Source of the DNA: Ignavibacteriota bacterium
GTDB lineage: Bacteria; Bacteroidota; Ignavibacteria; Kapaibacteriales; UBA2268
Assembly: GCA_024636855.1 (NCBI GenBank)
Contig: JAGXGG010000073.1
Location: 1 to 63,136, forward strand
Direction of reading: 5' to 3'
Length of the DNA stretch: 63,136 nt
Positions 9,762 through 18,047 of this stretch are shown in pieces (position 1 is the stretch's first letter; each line of letters opens with the position of its first letter). The notes under the pieces are model-generated. The model ran no database searches and had not been told where the DNA came from. It worked only from the letters and a program-made list of their open reading frames with translations. The translations under genes were made by a program, and so were the position numbers.

Positions 9762-10853
9762 ATGAAAATCGAGACCAAATACTCATTACTTACATTCTAC
9801 AAATTCGTAGATATTCCTGACCCAAAAGCCGAAGTGGCAAAGCTATACCGCTACACTCGTGACATAGGACTGCGTGGTCGTATATTCATAGGTGAAGAGG
9901 GAATCAACGCACAGATAACAGGTAATATCGGTCAACTTCATGCTTTACTTCTTTACTTGGATAATAACGAGTATTTCAAAGATATACCAGATATTGATAC
10001 TAAAGCAACAAGAGTAGATGAGCACAAATTTCCTAAAATGATAGTCCGATACAAAAAAGAAATCGTCGCACTAGGAGAGATTTACTCAGCTGCGGATATA
10101 GAAAAAGTAAAAAGCAAGATGAGCGTAGAAGAGTTCAAACAAGTGATGGACGAAGAGAATGACGACTATCTAATACTAGATATGCGTAATAACTACGAAT
10201 ACAAGTTAGGCCATTTCAAGAAAGCTATACCAGCTGGTACAGTTAGTTTCCGAGACCTGCAATCAATAATAGACCACTACAAAGAGCAATTCAATAATAA
10301 GAAAATAGTAATGTATTGCACTGGCGGTATCCGTTGTGAGAAAGTCGCTGTGTACCTGGACAAACAGGGATTCAAAGACGTAAAACAGTTGGACGGTGGC
10401 GTAGTCAAATATGTCAATAAATACAATGATGGCAATTGGCTAGGTAATCTGTACACTTTCGATGATAGGGTTAGTACAGACATAGGAGATGAGAACACAA
10501 ACGTCATAATTTCCGAATGCCACTATACTGGCCAAAAAGCAAAGAACTACTACAATTGCAGATATGGTCCATGCAATGCACAGATAATAGCAAAACCAAA
10601 AGAGTACAGAAAACACATGGGTTTCTGCTCTGAGGAATGTTCCCACAAAGCGAAAGAAGACATACTAATACGTGATGCAAACTTTGACCCAATCCAATAT
10701 AAAGTACTCAGAAGTGAGATAAAACAAGATAATAGCAAACGCGAGCAAATAGTAAATGGAATAGCAAAGCACGTAACCGAATGGCTAGCTGGCGTAGAAT
10801 TCAACCACAAAACCCCAATCAAAGAGCAGATTATATTGCCGGTTGTGGGTTAG
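9762..10853 (+). CDS. trhO: Oxygen-dependent tRNA uridine(34) hydroxylase TrhO (YceA, rhodanese family)
   Basis: 363 residues, the long form of the family. The N-terminal UPF0176 domain carries RGRIFIGEEGINAQITG (38-54). The rhodanese domain (about 128-225) has the active-site loop CTGGIRCEK starting at Cys186. The Cys-rich C-terminal part (CNCRYGPC-type spacing, then CSEECS) is typical of longer members and may bind metal. The enzyme forms 5-hydroxyuridine at the tRNA wobble position. It stands alone between a promoter-like box and a strong terminator. Confidence 0.93.
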   Translation: MKIETKYSLLTFYKFVDIPDPKAEVAKLYRYTRDIGLRGRIFIGEEGINAQITGNIGQLHALLLYLDNNEYFKDIPDIDTKATRVDEHKFPKMIVRYKKEIVALGEIYSAADIEKVKSKMSVEEFKQVMDEENDDYLILDMRNNYEYKLGHFKKAIPAGTVSFRDLQSIIDHYKEQFNNKKIVMYCTGGIRCEKVAVYLDKQGFKDVKQLDGGVVKYVNKYNDGNWLGNLYTFDDRVSTDIGDENTNVIISECHYTGQKAKNYYNCRYGPCNAQIIAKPKEYRKHMGFCSEECSHKAKEDILIRDANFDPIQYKVLRSEIKQDNSKREQIVNGIAKHVTEWLAGVEFNHKTPIKEQIILPVVG

Positions 10854-10870
10854 GATAGTTAAAGAAATTT

Positions 10871-10900
10871 AGAGACGTATTGCATACGTCTCTTTTTTTT
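10871..10900 (+). terminator. Rho-independent terminator of trhO
   Basis: A perfect 9-bp stem (AGAGACGTA / TACGTCTCT) around a TTGCA loop, followed directly by eight or more T. The stem core GAGACGTA recurs in the repeat cassette at 27419-27439. Confidence 0.85.
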
Positions 10901-10940
10901 TCCTATTTTGTCAAATCTGAATTAGCAAATGTAGTTTCCG

Positions 10941-11480
10941 ATGAAAAATAATTTAGTTAAAACTTCCTATCTTGTATTGATTTTTATATTCCTATTTAGT
11001 TGTGATGTTTTACAAGAAAGAAAAAATGAAACATTAATATTTTTGGATGGCACAAAATATCTGAATCCCAAGGTTGATGACATTGGTAGACAGCAAAATT
11101 TAAAGTTTGAACCATATTTGGGTCTTTATTTTCAACCTCTTGAATTCGAGAATAAATATTATATAGTTTTGCATACAAAAGAAACTCAAGATTATAATGG
11201 TATATACTATAATCCAAAGATGACTCTTAAGGAAGTTTATCAGGAGGTTAAAGACGATAATATTACATTGGTTAGAATCCACTCCAAACATCTAGGAGGA
11301 AACGAATTCTGGTATCCAATTTTAGATAATTATGAAAAACAAATTGATCTAATAATCACGAAAGAGAAAAATGAAAAAGGAATAGTTTGGAAATATAAAA
11401 ATGAAGTTATATTGAGTATTAAGTTTGAACTTAATAGTGATTTTATTTCGTTAATAACATTATATCCAATAAAAGAATAA
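10941..11480 (+). CDS. Hypothetical lipoprotein
   Basis: 179 residues. The N-terminus has a hydrophobic core ending IFLFSC, a good lipobox with Cys at about residue 21. The rest is a mixed charged/aromatic domain with no motif I recognise. It stands alone: a terminator lies 41 bp upstream and the next gene is convergent. A CTATTTTG sequence just upstream may be a weak promoter box. Confidence 0.6.
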   Translation: MKNNLVKTSYLVLIFIFLFSCDVLQERKNETLIFLDGTKYLNPKVDDIGRQQNLKFEPYLGLYFQPLEFENKYYIVLHTKETQDYNGIYYNPKMTLKEVYQEVKDDNITLVRIHSKHLGGNEFWYPILDNYEKQIDLIITKEKNEKGIVWKYKNEVILSIKFELNSDFISLITLYPIKE

Positions 11481-11533
11481 TTTAATTCATTAAAGATTAC
11501 CATGTTCAACTTATTTTAAGATAATCAACTCTC

Positions 11534-13123
11534 TTATAATACCACCATAAACTTAAGCATCTCAACTTCATTTCCATTCACAACTTTTAGGAAGTAAACC
11601 CCAGTGTTCAAATGTTCAATGCTTATTGATTGAGTATATTTATCTGATTTATAGATAGTCTTTGAGTTCATATCTATTAGTTCTATTTGGTTATAGTTAA
11701 TATTGTCAAATACAATTAGATTATTGTCTAAATCAAGTCTGATATTATCTGAATCTTGTATGTCTTTTACGCTGTTGGTCGAAGTAGAGAAAGAGATACA
11801 TTGGGAATAATCTATACATCCTTGTTTAGTTATCACTACTTTATAATCTCCATTTTCTGAAGGTGTATATTCTTTTTCAGTTGCGTCGGCTATTAGTACA
11901 TCTCCTTCGCAGTTATACCATTGGTATTCACCGGCACTTCCAGAAGATACAAGTTTACCACTTTGTTGCTTCACACTTAGATTTATAGCTACATCTCTAA
12001 TATCAATCTCTAATGTAGAATCACAATCAAAACCTTTTTGCTTTAACATTTGTGTGTAGAACCCCTGCTTTGTATATTCTACATCATTTATTGATATCGC
12101 ATCATTCTTACATTTTATGGTATCTAAATTATTAATAGTGGGATAACATACTTCATAACAACTAGAAATATATTCGCATTGACCTTTTGTTAATTTGACT
12201 CGATACTTACCAGTTTTAGTAGGTGTATATAAAATCCTATTCTCGCTAATTAATATTCCTAACCCTTCCAAACCATCACATGAAAACCATTCGTATTTGT
12301 CAGCATTTGTTTCTAGGCATCTGATCGTTTTATTATCAACTCTTATCTCATCATCTAGTACATTTTTATACACCTTCAAAGTATGTATAGAATCACAATA
12401 TGAGTATGTCTCAACTGTATCACTATAAACACCAGCTTCAGTTATAGTATCACCTTTGAAGACTATAGATTCACCAAAACAGATTTTGAAATCACTTTCT
12501 ACTCGAATAGTATCAAAGCAATCATATTCGATAATGTAATAGTTATATCTCCGATGAGGTTGGTTAACCCATTGACCAGGTTCAGTTACTTTTTCTTTTT
12601 TTGTAGTATCATAGTATGCTTCAAGTGTCATAGATATTCCACATAAGTCTTGAATTCTAATAGGGTAAGTTTGTTTATCATTAATTGCACCCCAATTCAC
12701 AAATTCTCCATTTAAAGCTCTTCCATTATCATATCTTCCTACATAAAAATGTCTAGAAGTATCTTTAGAATACTGAACTGACCAAGAGCATGTATCAATA
12801 AAATCAATCCCCCCAATCCAAACATTGTGATTGGTTTTGAAGTCATTATCAAGTAATTCGATACCATGTTTTATAGGTAATTCATTAGTAAGGAAATTTA
12901 GAATTGCATCATTTTCTTCTTGGCTTTCAATAACTGTTAAATACCCACCCCTTTCACTTGCACATGAATCAGCACGGAACCACCATTTACTCTGATTTAT
13001 AAACTCATATTTCTTTCCATGATAATAGAATTCATATATGTTTTCTTCATCTACACAGTCTTGAGAATAAGCAGTTAATGATAATATAATTGCAGTTATT
13101 ATTAATAGTATTTGTTTTTTCAT
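11534..13123 (-). CDS. Secreted C-type-lectin-domain protein with T9SS sorting domain
   Basis: 529 residues. A signal peptide (MKKQILLIITAIILSLTAYS) is followed by a C-type lectin-like domain (about 26-200): FINQSKWWFRADSCASERGGYLTVIES is the classical start and VWIGGIDF the WIGL-like motif. The middle has Ig-like segments with repeated phrases (KYEWFSCDG, EYQWYNCEG). The C-terminus (IELIDMNSKTIYKSD... LNTGVYFLKVVNG... MLKFMVV) is a Type IX sorting domain, so the protein is expected on the cell surface or secreted. The ligand cannot be predicted. Confidence 0.85.
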   Translation of the reverse strand: MKKQILLIITAIILSLTAYSQDCVDEENIYEFYYHGKKYEFINQSKWWFRADSCASERGGYLTVIESQEENDAILNFLTNELPIKHGIELLDNDFKTNHNVWIGGIDFIDTCSWSVQYSKDTSRHFYVGRYDNGRALNGEFVNWGAINDKQTYPIRIQDLCGISMTLEAYYDTTKKEKVTEPGQWVNQPHRRYNYYIIEYDCFDTIRVESDFKICFGESIVFKGDTITEAGVYSDTVETYSYCDSIHTLKVYKNVLDDEIRVDNKTIRCLETNADKYEWFSCDGLEGLGILISENRILYTPTKTGKYRVKLTKGQCEYISSCYEVCYPTINNLDTIKCKNDAISINDVEYTKQGFYTQMLKQKGFDCDSTLEIDIRDVAINLSVKQQSGKLVSSGSAGEYQWYNCEGDVLIADATEKEYTPSENGDYKVVITKQGCIDYSQCISFSTSTNSVKDIQDSDNIRLDLDNNLIVFDNINYNQIELIDMNSKTIYKSDKYTQSISIEHLNTGVYFLKVVNGNEVEMLKFMVVL

Positions 13124-13240
13124 GGTGAATCACATGTTAATCAATTGTTGATTCTGAAAATAATGAAATTTATTTACTTAAAAAAGATTTTTTAGATTAT
13201 TTTCTAACTTTAATCCACTCAAAATCTTAAATTGACAAGC

Positions 13241-13340
13241 ATTGCCGTTAGCTTTGTCCAACGGATATGAAATCAATAACAATCCACTTGGACTTTAGTC
13301 CCATAAATATTTTACTCATGCGGAGTTCTCCTGGACTCTT
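13241..13340 (-). repeat. 100-bp dispersed repeat, copy A (inverted relative to 27502-27601)
   Basis: The reverse complement aligns without gaps over exactly 100 bp to 27502-27601. The best-conserved core runs through TATTTATGGGACTAAAGTCC and on to TTCATATCCGTTGG. It contains the palindrome GGACTAAAGTCC and a degraded form of the CCGTTGGC/GCCAACGG hairpin (two stem changes here, perfect in the other copy). Confidence 0.9.
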
Positions 13341-13455
13341 CGGACACTGCGTGTCCTCTGAGTGACGCGTTTCTTTTTGGCTCTGGAGACTGCCACGTCG
13401 CTTCGCTTCTCGCAGTGACATAATCTAATTGAGGTTTGGGGGATTTGGAGACGTA

Positions 13456-13503
13456 TGCACTTCGACGCCGCTCAGCACATGCACTTCGACACGGCTCAGC
13501 ACA
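13456..13503 (+). repeat. Tandem duplication of a 24-bp unit
   Basis: Two adjacent units (13456-13479 and 13480-13503) sharing TGCACTTCGAC and GCTCAGCACA and differing at a few central bases. The TTCGAC...CTCAGCACA core is a motif seen in intergenic repeats of many bacteria. Confidence 0.8.
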
Positions 13504-13649
13504 GGCTGACACTGGGTGCCATCTCAAGTGCTGTTAGAAATTGTGCCGTCATCCTGATGACGCTGAAAGCGTCATTAGGATCTTCTTTTATTAAGGAGAC
13601 TCTTCACTGCGTTCAGAGTGACGTAGTTACGCGGGGGTTGGACATAAAC

Positions 13650-14678
13650 TTAAAAAGTCAATACAATTTTACCAATGTAATCGCCGCTCTCGAAGTGTTT
13701 TTGGGCTTCTTTTGCTTGTGAAATATCATAAGTAGTATCTATAATTGGGTCTATTTTCTCTTCTGCCAGTAGATTGATTAGGTCTTGCATATTCTTTGGA
13801 TTACCCAAGAAAAGACCATTTATATTCAGGTGACGGAAATATGTTTGTTGTATGTTCAATGTCACTTCGCGACCTGTTATCATACCACAGAACATAATAC
13901 GGCCATCATTTCTTAACAAGCTGAATGACTTATCGAAAGTAGTTGGGCCCACATAGTCAAGCACCGCGTCCAATCCACCGGGGAAGTTTGCCTTTATTTT
14001 CTCTACTATCTGCTCATCATCTCGCATATACACATAGTCAGCACCCAAATCTTTTAGCTTTTGGGCTTTCTCTTCGGTTGATGTAGTAGTGATTACTATA
14101 GCACCGCGTTGCTTTGCTAGTTGGATAGCATACGTTCCTAAACCACCAGAACCACCCCATACTAGGAATGTATCTCCTTTTTGTAGATTAGCGATAGTGT
14201 CAATAGCATGTATAGCTGTCAGTCCTGCTGTGGGCAATGTAGATGCTTTCTCATAGCTAACATTATCAGGTATATTATAGAGTGAAGATTCGGGAATAGC
14301 TACATACTCTGCATAACCGCCGGGTAGATGCATACCGAAGAATTTCCAACCGAAATTAAGTTGTGGATTATCTACAAATTTTGGGTTTTCTATATCTGAT
14401 AGTACTATTGGGAAAGAGACTATCCTATCCCCCGTTTTGAAATTAGACACACCACTTCCTACTTCGACTACTTCACCAGCTATATCTCCACCGGGTATAT
14501 GAGGGAAGCTAATCTGTAAGCCAGGGTATCCATTACGCATGACCGTATCTATCATATTGATAGAGCTAGCTTTTACCTTTACTAATACTTCATTTTCCTT
14601 TATTTCTGGTTTTGGGAAATCTTCTGAATACTTTATTACTTCCAAATTACCATTGCTTTCATAATAAGCAGCTTTCAT
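13650..14678 (-). CDS. NADPH:quinone oxidoreductase-like protein (zinc-independent MDR family)
   Basis: 342 residues. The GroES-like N-terminal domain has FPHIPGGDIAGEVVEVG (58-74). The Rossmann fold follows with VWGGSGGLGTYAIQLAKQRGA (nucleotide loop 175-181). The catalytic and structural zinc ligands of alcohol dehydrogenases are absent, pointing to the quinone reductase/enoyl reductase branch. Cytosolic NAD(P)H-dependent reduction is expected; the substrate is unknown. The CPBP protease gene lies 18 bp upstream, so co-transcription is likely. The repeat region begins at its 3' end. Confidence 0.85.
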   Translation of the reverse strand: MKAAYYESNGNLEVIKYSEDFPKPEIKENEVLVKVKASSINMIDTVMRNGYPGLQISFPHIPGGDIAGEVVEVGSGVSNFKTGDRIVSFPIVLSDIENPKFVDNPQLNFGWKFFGMHLPGGYAEYVAIPESSLYNIPDNVSYEKASTLPTAGLTAIHAIDTIANLQKGDTFLVWGGSGGLGTYAIQLAKQRGAIVITTTSTEEKAQKLKDLGADYVYMRDDEQIVEKIKANFPGGLDAVLDYVGPTTFDKSFSLLRNDGRIMFCGMITGREVTLNIQQTYFRHLNINGLFLGNPKNMQDLINLLAEEKIDPIIDTTYDISQAKEAQKHFESGDYIGKIVLTF

Positions 14679-14696
14679 TTTATTACCTTTATAATT

Positions 14697-15221
14697 TTAA
14701 AATACAACTGGAAAAAATACAAAAATCATAGCATCCCAAAGAGCATGTGATATTATCCCTGGAACCAATGATTTGTATTTATAGAACAACAATCCCCAAT
14801 GAATGCCTAGTACTAGTGCGGCTAACAATAGCATAGGATTGAAAGCCCATATATGAACAAGACAATATATAATTGATGTTATTATTAATGCTTTCTTGGG
14901 ATTACTTATTTGACTGATTTTGTTTTGTACGAATCCACGCCAGAATATCTCTTCCGAAGGACCTATGATGAATATTAATAGGAGCCCTATATACAAAGGA
15001 TCGAGCTGTGTTTTAGTTGTATATATTGCTTCTATTTGTGGTACTACGAAATCGAACACATTTTGAGCTATGAACACACCGAGACGAGATAGTCCATATA
15101 GCAAAATAGCATGACCAAGCCCGATAAGGATTAGTTTTTTATTAATTTTAAGTAAATTTTTGAATGATTCTTTTTGAGTTAGAATAGAGAAAATAGCTAG
15201 GGATGAAGCTGAAAAAGTCAT
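14697..15221 (-). CDS. CPBP-family intramembrane glutamic protease (Abi/CAAX-like)
   Basis: 174 residues, shorter than the usual 220-300. It has about five membrane helices, the motif EEIFWRG (90-96) with the catalytic Glu pair and Arg, a His at 123 in LVHIW, and a C-terminal GIISHALWDA motif. The frame is open about 100 bp further upstream (reading RVYRNWQYHPQYYFWIA before Met1) but contains no ATG, GTG or TTG before a stop, so the start is placed at 15221; a longer protein from an unusual start is possible. A 34-residue frame ends 2 bp before this ATG. Confidence 0.82.
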   Translation of the reverse strand: MTFSASSLAIFSILTQKESFKNLLKINKKLILIGLGHAILLYGLSRLGVFIAQNVFDFVVPQIEAIYTTKTQLDPLYIGLLLIFIIGPSEEIFWRGFVQNKISQISNPKKALIITSIIYCLVHIWAFNPMLLLAALVLGIHWGLLFYKYKSLVPGIISHALWDAMIFVFFPVVF

Positions 15222-15223
15222 CG

Positions 15224-15328
15224 CTATCCAAAAATAGTATTGTGGATGATATTGCCAATTTCGGTAAACTCTGCAAACATAATGAACCAGAGGAAAGAGG
15301 CGATTAGAATACCAAGAGTAATTATCAT
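15224..15328 (-). CDS. Candidate 34-residue membrane peptide upstream of the CPBP protease
   Basis: A short frame starting with ATG and ending TAG 2 bp before the CPBP start. The product begins MIITLGILIASFLWFIMFAE, a plausible single membrane helix, and ends FTEIGNIIHNTIFG. It could be a coupled small protein or leader, or a by-product of overlap with the N-terminal extension of the protease frame. No homologue is known to me. Confidence 0.3.
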   Translation of the reverse strand: MIITLGILIASFLWFIMFAEFTEIGNIIHNTIFG

Positions 15329-15410
15329 ATTAACTCATAGAAATTGAAAATTATTTATTATATTTGTTACAAGTTAAGAAAATAAAATTTTGGATTAAGA
15401 GGATTAAGTA

Positions 15411-18047
15411 ATGAGAATATTTTTTATACTATTTGTTTTACCAGCAATTTTATTTGCACAGCCCGCTGGCTCAAATTATTACGAGTTCACACCTTCTCCT
15501 GCATACGCTAGTTTATCAAGCTATCCAGACTACGAGGAAGTTGGATTTCTGCATCCAGATTCGAAAGGAAAACTAGAAAAGCTCTATTTTGCCCTTACTG
15601 GTAATGTAGCTAGAAAAGATACAATCAGAATCATAGGTGACCCTAGTGATGGCAGCTATGCCCCATCTATGTGGGTAAATGGCATACTCAACTATAATCT
15701 ATACGCTCAATTTGTTATAGATTACCAACCAGGTCAATCGTGGTTTGAGTTAGACCTAACTGGTTTAAATCTAGAGATAGGTGGATTAGATAGAATCGGT
15801 ATTTCTCACTTAATTAAAGAAGGAGGCCCTTTTTTCCTTGCTGATACTAACAAAAACAGTAAACCAAATGCCTCATGGTTAGTACAAACATTCAAACCGA
15901 ACCCTGGGTTCTATAATTTGAGAGGATTACCTAGTCCTGTAACTACTGATTTCCTATTTGCAGCAAAAGTCAATTGGTACAATGGAGATGATCAAGGTGA
16001 GCCTCCAACACCAACTCTAGTAGATGTAACTGAGAAAGCTGGACTAGTAGGAATAAATGGTGAACTACTGAAATCACCTATGGGAGCAGTATATGATTGG
16101 AATAGTGATGGTTTCGATGATATATTCTTAAGTAACAACTACTTCGAAAATAATGGTGATGGAACATTTACAAATGTCACTACGAGCTTTGAAAAAGTGA
16201 TAGACGGCAATAAAATATTTGGTGATATAGATAATGATGGGTACACAGACATATTCGTTGCTCGAGGAGGAGGGAATGATAAAATATATTTCGGGACTGA
16301 TGATGGATACATAGAATTAACTGATGATGCATTTAAGGCAAATACTGACCCAACAACTACTCCATTATTCTTAGATTATAACAATGATGGACAATTAGAT
16401 ATATTCATAGCAAGAGGCAGAGCAACAGTAAATGGACAAGAAGTTTACTATCAAGATCAACTATACTTAAACAAAGGTAATAGAATATTTGAAGATGTAA
16501 CTGAAAGTTCTGGTATAGCCGCAGGTGAACCTGGAGCAAATTACGATTGTTGGGGAGCAAGTGTAACAGATTATAATAATGATGGTTTCACGGATATATT
16601 TGTTGCTACTTATCGATTAGCACCAGATTTGCTATACAAAAACAATGGGGATGGTACATTCAGTCAAGTAGCTGCTGAGACTGGAGTAATAGGGAATACA
16701 ACTTTAGTTCAAAATTATTTTGGTCATGGTATGGGGTCTGATTGGGGTGATATGAATGATGATGGTAAATTGGATTTAGTCGTTGGTAACCTTGGACACC
16801 CCGATGAGAGAGGGGCTTATTCTAATCCTTCACTGATTTTCTTCAATAATAATGATAATATCTTTACTGAAACTCATCAAGAACTTGGGTTGAAGTTCTT
16901 CGAGATGAACGCAGGGCCAACATTTGTTGATTTGAATAATGATGGGTATTTGGACTTATGGTCTAGCCAATATTCTTATGAAGCTTATGATGCAGCTCCG
17001 ACTAAGAAATACTCTAGAGTGTATATTAATGGTGGTAAAAATGAGGGTTTCCTATTAAAAGATAAGACTTGGGAACTAGGAAGCAAGATTCATGGTGCTT
17101 GGACTGCGCTCCGTCTAGACTATGATATGGATGGAGATATGGATTTATTAGTTTGTAGTAATCAAGAGAATGTGAAATTATTTGAAAATAGATTGGAGAA
17201 CATGGGTAATTTCCTTAATCTGAGAATTGATAAAGAATCAGTACCCAAAGGATATAGTGCTAGAGTGACGAATAGTAACAGAACACTATTTAGGTCTAAT
17301 CAAGGTATAGTAAGTACAGGTAGAATCTCGCAAAGTACTAATATGCTTCACTTTGGACTTGCCAATCAAGACAATGTGGTTGCATTGCAGATAGAACATA
17401 ATGGAGGAGAAAGTCTAGTATTAGATGGATTAAAGGCAAATACTAATTATTGGATGAACAGACAGGGTAATTTCGTCCTTCCTATCAGACCAGAACTGAT
17501 ATCACCTATCAATGAGAAATTAGTAAACAAAACTGATAAACTTATTTGGAAGCCTATGTGGAATGTAGAGGAAATAGAACTCATAGTATCAGAGAAAGGT
17601 GGAAATGAGATATTCAGAGATGCGATAGATTACCAGACAACATACAATATAAGTGATATAGATGGTGTTGAAATTAACAATATATACACATGGCAGATAA
17701 TCGGAAAAAGAAAAGGTGACGAAACTATTTTATCAGAGGAAGGAAGTTTTAAATTTGAGCCACAGTCTTCAGTAACAAACCAGTTAGTAGGTCTTACATC
17801 TAATATTTATCCGAACCCAGTGAAAGATATTTTGAATCTTAAAATGAGTTCAGATGAAAATAAGTTATACTCAATTGAGATGATAGATTTAGCTGGATGT
17901 ACTGTTGCAAACTTCGGTAAGAAAATAATCGGCGGTGAAGCAGAATTACAATTCGATGTATCTCAAATCACCTCTGGTAATTATAGTCTTATAATCTCAG
18001 ATGATAAGGGGAAATCGAGCATAATCAAAGTAGTGATAGCCAAATGA
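15411..18047 (+). CDS. Secreted FG-GAP/VCBS-repeat protein with ASPIC/UnbV-like and T9SS sorting domains
   Basis: 878 residues. A signal peptide (MRIFFILFVLPAILFAQ) precedes an N-terminal beta domain. About seven FG-GAP/VCBS repeats follow with calcium-binding loops such as DWNSDGFDDIF, DIDNDGYTDIF, DYNNDGQLDIF, DYNNDGFTDIF, DMNDDGKLDLV, DLNNDGYLDLW and DYDMDGDMDLL, predicting a beta-propeller. An ASPIC/UnbV-like segment comes next (ARVTNSNRTLFRSNQG... SQSTNMLHFGLAN). The C-terminus SNIYPNPVKDILNL... ITSGNYSLIISD is a T9SS sorting domain. Probably a surface protein of unknown ligand. It abuts convergent dacB. Confidence 0.85.
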   Translation: MRIFFILFVLPAILFAQPAGSNYYEFTPSPAYASLSSYPDYEEVGFLHPDSKGKLEKLYFALTGNVARKDTIRIIGDPSDGSYAPSMWVNGILNYNLYAQFVIDYQPGQSWFELDLTGLNLEIGGLDRIGISHLIKEGGPFFLADTNKNSKPNASWLVQTFKPNPGFYNLRGLPSPVTTDFLFAAKVNWYNGDDQGEPPTPTLVDVTEKAGLVGINGELLKSPMGAVYDWNSDGFDDIFLSNNYFENNGDGTFTNVTTSFEKVIDGNKIFGDIDNDGYTDIFVARGGGNDKIYFGTDDGYIELTDDAFKANTDPTTTPLFLDYNNDGQLDIFIARGRATVNGQEVYYQDQLYLNKGNRIFEDVTESSGIAAGEPGANYDCWGASVTDYNNDGFTDIFVATYRLAPDLLYKNNGDGTFSQVAAETGVIGNTTLVQNYFGHGMGSDWGDMNDDGKLDLVVGNLGHPDERGAYSNPSLIFFNNNDNIFTETHQELGLKFFEMNAGPTFVDLNNDGYLDLWSSQYSYEAYDAAPTKKYSRVYINGGKNEGFLLKDKTWELGSKIHGAWTALRLDYDMDGDMDLLVCSNQENVKLFENRLENMGNFLNLRIDKESVPKGYSARVTNSNRTLFRSNQGIVSTGRISQSTNMLHFGLANQDNVVALQIEHNGGESLVLDGLKANTNYWMNRQGNFVLPIRPELISPINEKLVNKTDKLIWKPMWNVEEIELIVSEKGGNEIFRDAIDYQTTYNISDIDGVEINNIYTWQIIGKRKGDETILSEEGSFKFEPQSSVTNQLVGLTSNIYPNPVKDILNLKMSSDENKLYSIEMIDLAGCTVANFGKKIIGGEAELQFDVSQITSGNYSLIISDDKGKSSIIKVVIAK

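Larger units (their letters stand above)
13124..13649. repeat. 526-bp intergenic region: mosaic of short hairpin repeats, no gene
   Basis: The region between the convergently placed repeat-rich flanks holds several repeat types and looks richer in G+C than its surroundings. It contains a 100-bp repeat (13241-13340), the hairpin GGACAC-TGC-GTGTCC (13342-13356), a segment resembling the widespread GTCATTGCGAG...GCAATCTC family (about 13385-13420, reversed), a half copy of the GAGACGTA element (13447-13454), a tandem 24-bp pair (13456-13503) and the hairpin ATGACGCT-GAA-AGCGTCAT (13557-13575). Open frames crossing it are compositional artefacts of the repeats. Confidence 0.75.

Noticed and set aside
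13312-13721. Open frames of 71 and 88 codons crossing the repeat mosaic
   Set aside because: They follow repeat sequence (Cys/Ser/Arg-rich low-complexity products), and one runs into the 3' end of the oxidoreductase on the other strand.
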